64,000 nucleotides of DNA from JANQFM01 sp035471925. GTDB lineage: Bacteria; Acidobacteriota; UBA6911; RPQK01; DATIPO01. A program made the translations under genes and the position numbers. The stretch is taken from assembly GCA_035471925.1 (NCBI GenBank), contig DATIPO010000264.1, forward strand, positions 14,171 to 78,170, read 5' to 3'. Of this stretch, positions 59,935-64,000 are shown piece by piece (within the stretch, counting starts at the first letter, position 1; each line of letters opens with the position of its first letter). The notes beneath the pieces were generated by a model. The model saw only the letters and a list, made by a program, of their open reading frames with translations. It did not search any database and had not been told where the DNA came from.

Positions 59935-61641
59935 TCATTCCCCGTCGGTGCCGCCAGCAGCGGCATAGCCCGGCCCCCGCACCACGCGTCCCGGAAAGGC
60001 GCCTGTGTGCTGGCCGTCCTGGACTACCTGCTCTCCGTTGACGAAGACGTGGAGGACGCCTTCAGCATACTGGTGGGGTTGCTCGAAGGTGGCCTTGTCG
60101 ATGACCGCTTCGGGATCGAATATGACGACGTCTGCGAAGTAGCCCTCGGCCAATCTCCCGCGCTGACTGATTTTGAGATTGTCGGCCGGCAGTGAAGTCA
60201 GGCGGCGCACGGCCTCCTGAAGGGAGATCACCTGCTCTTCGCGCACATATTTCCCCAGCAGGCGGGCAAAGTTGCCATAAGCCCGCGGATGTGGGTTGCT
60301 TCGAAGAAAAACGCCCTCGGTGGCGGGTGCTCCGGCATCCGATCCGAAGGTCATCCAAGGCTGGGCGATCTTCTTCTTGATGTTTTCTTCGTCCATCAAG
60401 AAGTAGACGGTTCCCACTCGGCTGTTGTCCTCGATGACCAGATCCATGGCCGTCTCAGCGGGCGAAGTTCCCCGCATCTCGGCCACTTCGGCCAAGGTCT
60501 TTCCGGTCAGTTCCTTGAGTTCGTCGTTGCGGAATTCCACCAGCAACAGATTCTCAGCGCTTCCGGCGGCATGGAAGAGATTCTCCCATTCGTCGGTATG
60601 GGTGGTCATCTCTTCGGATAGGCGGCGGCGGACCTCGGGATCCTTGAGGCGCTCGATCCACTCCTGCAAGCCGCCTTCCTGCACCCAAGGAGGCATGGAG
60701 GCGTCCAACCCAGTGGCGCCGGCGGTGTAAGTGTACATGTCGGCCCGCACTTCGATGCCCTGGGCGCGGGCCTCATCGATCTTGGCGATGGTCTGGTCCA
60801 TCTTGAGCCAGTTGTTGTTTCCGGCCGCCTTGAGATGGTAGATCTCGGCGGGAATGTCGGCCTCCTGGGCAATACGCAACAGTTCGTCGACGGCCTCCAA
60901 AAGCTGATTGCCCTCGCTGCGCATGTGTGAGATGTAACTGCCTCCGTACTCGGAAGCCACTTTGCACAGTTCGATCAGTTCTTCAGTAGAAGCGTAGAAA
61001 GCCGGGGCGTAGATCAGCGAGGAGCCGATGCCCAAGGCTCCTTCTTGCATGCCCTGGCGGACCAGTTGGCGCATGCGCTCCAGCTCTTCCTCGTTGGGCG
61101 GACGGTCTTCGTAGCCGACTTCGTGGATGCGAAGGGTGGTAGCGCCCAGGTAAGAGGCCACATTGACGGACACGCCCTTGGCCTCCAGATACTCAAGGTA
61201 TTGGCCCAGGGTGGTCCACTCAATGGGGTATTTCAGATCGCCCTGGCGCTGGGAAGCCTCTTCTTTCATGGCCTCGCTGAGAGGACCCATCGACCAGCCT
61301 TCACCCATGACCTCCAAAGTGACGCCTTGGAGCACGTCGCTCATGGCGCGTCCATCCGCGATCAGAGACTCGGTGGCCCAGCTCAGCATGTTGATGAATC
61401 CCGGCGCCACGGCTTGGCCTTGGGCGTCTATTTCGACCGTCCCCACCGCCGCTCCAATATCGCCTACCGCTGCGATGGTGTCTCCGTTAACCGCTACATC
61501 TCCTTGGTAGGGTTCTCCGCCCAATCCGTCGTAGATCATCCCGTTGCGGATGACGAGGTCGTATTCGGTAGGCTGCGTGCAGGAGATCCAAATCCCAGCC
61601 ACCAGCAAGGCGACAATTGCGCTGATCCATCGCTTCTTCAT
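59935..61641 (-). CDS. N-acyl-D-amino-acid deacylase-like amidohydrolase, exported, lacking the HxH motif
   Basis: A protein of 568 residues, with GGAGG 5 nt before ATG 61641 (preferred over a TTG one codon earlier). A hydrophobic export signal ends at Cys21 (IWISC), a possible lipoprotein site although the -3 residue is Trp. The fold is D-aminoacylase type: NGMIYDGLGGEPYQGDVAV, then the barrel, then a C-terminal beta segment (YFADVVIFDPEAV). In place of GFIDxHxH it has GFINMLSW (81-88), and the bridging Cys region reads VMGEGW. His239, His269 and the Asp of GSDAG remain. Either a changed metal site or a new activity. Confidence 0.85.
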   Translation of the reverse strand: MKKRWISAIVALLVAGIWISCTQPTEYDLVIRNGMIYDGLGGEPYQGDVAVNGDTIAAVGDIGAAVGTVEIDAQGQAVAPGFINMLSWATESLIADGRAMSDVLQGVTLEVMGEGWSMGPLSEAMKEEASQRQGDLKYPIEWTTLGQYLEYLEAKGVSVNVASYLGATTLRIHEVGYEDRPPNEEELERMRQLVRQGMQEGALGIGSSLIYAPAFYASTEELIELCKVASEYGGSYISHMRSEGNQLLEAVDELLRIAQEADIPAEIYHLKAAGNNNWLKMDQTIAKIDEARAQGIEVRADMYTYTAGATGLDASMPPWVQEGGLQEWIERLKDPEVRRRLSEEMTTHTDEWENLFHAAGSAENLLLVEFRNDELKELTGKTLAEVAEMRGTSPAETAMDLVIEDNSRVGTVYFLMDEENIKKKIAQPWMTFGSDAGAPATEGVFLRSNPHPRAYGNFARLLGKYVREEQVISLQEAVRRLTSLPADNLKISQRGRLAEGYFADVVIFDPEAVIDKATFEQPHQYAEGVLHVFVNGEQVVQDGQHTGAFPGRVVRGPGYAAAGGTDGE

Positions 61642-61720
61642 CAAGTCCTCCCCTTCGTGGTCGATTCACCGACAAGCTTAGCAAGCCGAACTCGCCCACG
61701 CCACGCCGGGGAGACTCGTG

Positions 61721-62953
61721 TCAGTCGTTGATGGCTTCGTTGATCTCTTGGAACAGGTGGCCCATCTTGTCGCGCTTGGCCCGCAGGTAGCGGCGGTTGT
61801 GGGGAGTAGGGGGGACCTCGATGGGGATCTGGTCGACGACTTTCAAGCCATAACCGCTAATTCCCCGGATCTTCTTGGGGTTGTTGGTCAGCAGGCTGAG
61901 CTTGCGGATGCCCAGGTCGATGAGGATCTGAGCGCCGATGCCGTATTCGCGCAGATCGGCAGGCAGGCCCAGGCGGGTGTTGGCTTCCACCGTGTCGAGC
62001 CCTTGCTCTTGCAGGGCATAGGCCTTGAGCTTATTGATGAGTCCTATGCCACGGCCTTCCTGACGGATGTAGAGAACCACCCCCGTGCCTTCTTTGGCGA
62101 TGCGCTGCATGGCGCCCTCCAACTGAAGTCCGCAGTCACAGCGCAGGGAGTGGAAGATATCCCCGGTCAGGCACTCCGAATGGACGCGCACCAGGACCGG
62201 ATCGTCGTCGTGCACGCTGCCTTGTCCCACATCGCCGCAGGTGAGGGCCAAGTGGAGGTATTCGTCGATGCGCGAACGGTAGCAGTGAAGACGGAATTCG
62301 CCGTACTCGGTGGGCATATTGACGTCTACAACTTTTTCGATGAGCCGCTCGCGCTGGCGGCGGAACTCGATGATGTCGGCCACCGAGGCCAGCTTCAAGT
62401 CGTGCTTGCGGCAGAACTCGATCAACTGGGGGACGCGGGCCATGGTGCCGTCGGGATTCATGATCTCGCAAATCACGCCGGCCGGACGCATCCCCGCCAA
62501 GCGGGCCAAGTCGACCGATCCCTCGGTCTGGCCGGCGCGCACCAGCACCCCTCCTCTGCGGGCCCGGAGGGGAAAGATGTGTCCAGGCGAGGCCAGATCC
62601 TCGATTCCGCAATCATCGTCCACAGCCGTCAAAATGGTGTGGGCGCGGTCCTGGGCCGAAACTCCCGAAGTGACTCCCTGGGCCGCGTCGATGGAGGCGG
62701 TGAAGGCCGTACCGAACTTGGAGTCGTTCTGAGGCGCCATCAAATTGAGGCCCAGTCGGTCGCATTTCTCAGGAGTCATGGCCAGACAGATCAGTCCCCG
62801 TCCATAGGTGGCCATGAAGTTGATGACTTCAGGCGTGGCCTTTTGGGCGGCCACCACCAGGTCTCCTTCGTTTTCACGGTTCTCATCGTCCACCAAGACG
62901 ATCATGCGACCGGCTTGGAGCTCTTCCAAGATTTTGGGGATCGGTGTAAACAT
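61721..62953 (-). CDS. ribBA: Bifunctional 3,4-dihydroxy-2-butanone-4-phosphate synthase/GTP cyclohydrolase II
   Basis: A fusion of about 410 residues for both entry reactions of riboflavin synthesis. The N-terminal RibB half has DDENRENEGDL, the acidic metal/substrate loop, and TASIDAAQGVTSGVSAQDRAHT. The C-terminal RibA half has the zinc ligands in ECLTGDIFHSLRCDCG, the RQEGRGIGL loop and TNNPKKI. The start MFTPIPKILEEL at 62953, with GGAGAAGG upstream, was chosen over 63016. No other rib genes are in the window; the gene lies 64 bp downstream of the truncated unknown gene. Confidence 0.95.
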   Translation of the reverse strand: MFTPIPKILEELQAGRMIVLVDDENRENEGDLVVAAQKATPEVINFMATYGRGLICLAMTPEKCDRLGLNLMAPQNDSKFGTAFTASIDAAQGVTSGVSAQDRAHTILTAVDDDCGIEDLASPGHIFPLRARRGGVLVRAGQTEGSVDLARLAGMRPAGVICEIMNPDGTMARVPQLIEFCRKHDLKLASVADIIEFRRQRERLIEKVVDVNMPTEYGEFRLHCYRSRIDEYLHLALTCGDVGQGSVHDDDPVLVRVHSECLTGDIFHSLRCDCGLQLEGAMQRIAKEGTGVVLYIRQEGRGIGLINKLKAYALQEQGLDTVEANTRLGLPADLREYGIGAQILIDLGIRKLSLLTNNPKKIRGISGYGLKVVDQIPIEVPPTPHNRRYLRAKRDKMGHLFQEINEAIND

Positions 62954-63017
62954 GAGAAATGGGCCTTCTCCAGCAAGAATCAAAAGAATAACACGGAAGC
63001 CGACGCCGACTGCCAAG

Positions 63018-64000
63018 TCACGGCTCCCAGAGAAAAGCGAAGCGGCGCACGAAGGCGACGCCCGCGGCAGGACGCTGGACGTACTCTTCCACCAGGTCTT
63101 CCTTGATGCCCTCGCGGCGCAGACGAAGGCGGGTGCGCTCCTGCCATTCCCGCAGGGCCTGAGGGTTGCCTTCGACCGCCAGGTATTCGCGCGCCGTACG
63201 GTCCCATTGGCGCAGACGACGTCGGAAGCGGGGGTGGAACATGTCGCTCAAGGCCGGGTCCTCGCGGACCGCCTGCTGAGTGCGCCGGTAGGCATCCGCC
63301 AAGGCTTGGTCAAAGCCGGCTTCGCCTTGGGCGGCTACTTCCTGATGGATGCCGTAGATCCGTTCAAGGTGTCCCTTGATCCCGATCAGGCGCTGGAGCG
63401 GAAGGCGTGATTCGGGCAGCCAGTTATTGCCCCCGAGAGGACCTCCCAAGATGGCTTTCCAGTCCAAGTAGACGTTGCGGAAAACCTTGTTGAGCGAATA
63501 GTCCTCGGCATCGGGCGGCGCCAAGTTGAGGTTGTCATGATCGAGGAAGACCAGTTGCAGGCGACGGCGGCTGCCCTGCCAATGGCCTCTCAAGCCTACG
63601 TTTCGGGCCACGAACGACTCTCCGGCGGCGAATCCGCGGACGGCCAACAGCGTGCCCCAGACCCGTCCAGCTTGACCCATCAGATCGCGGAAGATGGCAT
63701 CGGCCCTGTCACGATTGGCGTCCATGACAGCCGGGAGGCGCTGCTCGGGGTTGGAGGGCGCAGGCTCTTCCCATGAGCCCAGGATGACGTCCAGCATCAA
63801 GTCTTGGAAGGCCTCCACTCCGCCGGAAGGAGAGTGGCCCAACTGGCGGCAATACTCCTCGTAACCCTGGGCGCCGCAGTAGAGGGCTAGCCGGTCGAGG
63901 CGAAAGGAAGAGGTTCCCGCCAGCAGCATTTGCCCCGGCGCCGCCTGAGTCAGGAAGAGGGTTGCTCGTCCAATGTCCCCGCCCAAAGGGGGCGGCTCCC
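63018..64000 (-). CDS. Unknown protein, 5' end beyond the window
   Basis: The frame runs off the right edge, so the N-terminus is missing. At least 327 residues are present with the final stop at 63018. Visible segments are SFRLDRLALYCGAQGYEEYC, RRLQLVFLDHDNLNLAPPDAEDYSLNKVFRNVYLDW and GIKGHLERIYGIHQEVAAQG. The LDHDNLNL block is reminiscent of the catalytic loop of aminoglycoside-phosphotransferase-like kinases, but the resemblance is weak and I do not assign it. The protein has no membrane segment in this part. It lies 64 bp before ribBA on the same strand. Confidence 0.65.
   Translation of the reverse strand, partial: EPPPLGGDIGRATLFLTQAAPGQMLLAGTSSFRLDRLALYCGAQGYEEYCRQLGHSPSGGVEAFQDLMLDVILGSWEEPAPSNPEQRLPAVMDANRDRADAIFRDLMGQAGRVWGTLLAVRGFAAGESFVARNVGLRGHWQGSRRRLQLVFLDHDNLNLAPPDAEDYSLNKVFRNVYLDWKAILGGPLGGNNWLPESRLPLQRLIGIKGHLERIYGIHQEVAAQGEAGFDQALADAYRRTQQAVREDPALSDMFHPRFRRRLRQWDRTAREYLAVEGNPQALREWQERTRLRLRREGIKEDLVEEYVQRPAAGVAFVRRFAFLWEP

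Noticed and set aside
1..64000. tRNA, rRNA, insertion sequences, prophage or integrase genes
   Set aside because: Looked for conserved T-loop sequences, rRNA-like stretches, transposase and integrase motifs on both strands by eye; none found. A dedicated tRNA scan could still find a divergent case.

Overview
The window is GC-rich, densely coded bacterial chromosome. The best inference for the host is a member of the Acidobacteriota. It carries an ADOP-type (acidobacterial duplicated orphan permease) protein coupled to a PadR repressor, a protein of the 'VWFA-related Acidobacterial domain' family, and a winged-helix/TPR regulator of a kind abundant in that phylum. A Gram-negative envelope is indicated by an Omp85 protein, a porin and several exported proteins. 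I see no rRNA, tRNA, CRISPR array, prophage or insertion sequence, so this looks like core chromosome with an accessory stretch rather than an island.

Layout. Positions 1-527 hold the end of a MoeB/MoeZ-like adenylyltransferase-rhodanese. Positions 817-7412 (minus strand) hold a complete trpEGDCFBA operon, preceded by a promoter, a 14-codon leader ORF with one Trp codon and a terminator hairpin that together look like a transcription attenuator. Positions 7444-15518 (minus) hold tig-clpP-clpX-lon-engB-rho, a protein folding, proteolysis and termination block. Positions 15618-24125 hold a CysQ/Hal2-like phosphatase with a small upstream ORF, citrate synthase, a small exported protein, metF, the potassium uptake pair trkA-trkH and a CadC-like regulator.

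Positions 24259-28899 encode a very large penicillin-acylase-family protein with four C-terminal repeats of a putative beta domain. Positions 29182-32153 form the classic rplU-rpmA-obg-nadD-rsfS ribosome/GTPase cluster behind a strong promoter. Positions 32160-37503 hold an exported S9 peptidase and the padR-ADOP pair. Positions 37593-45843 hold a universal stress protein and a sugar module (ROK kinase, GH13 glucosidase, SSS symporter, exported debranching-type hydrolase), interrupted by a tiny cysteine-rich secreted peptide in an AT-rich pocket.

Positions 46078-49299 form a three-gene unit of porin, membrane-anchored CuA cupredoxin and di-heme oxidoreductase, probably a periplasmic redox system. 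The rest (49506-64000) has an alpha/beta hydrolase, a secreted protein with duplicated domains, a NupG-like MFS transporter, speD, an Arg/Tyr-rich exported protein, an Omp85 protein, the VWA protein, two unknown cytosolic proteins, an N-acyl-D-amino-acid deacylase-like protein lacking the usual metal ligands, ribBA and a truncated unknown gene.

The most noteworthy signals are: the trp attenuator; the Cys-rich peptide; the porin/CuA/di-heme unit; a beta domain shared by two unrelated exported proteins; a roughly 90-bp intergenic repeat seen near both ends of the window; and repeated placement of -10 boxes only 5-10 nt before start codons, which suggests many leaderless mRNAs.
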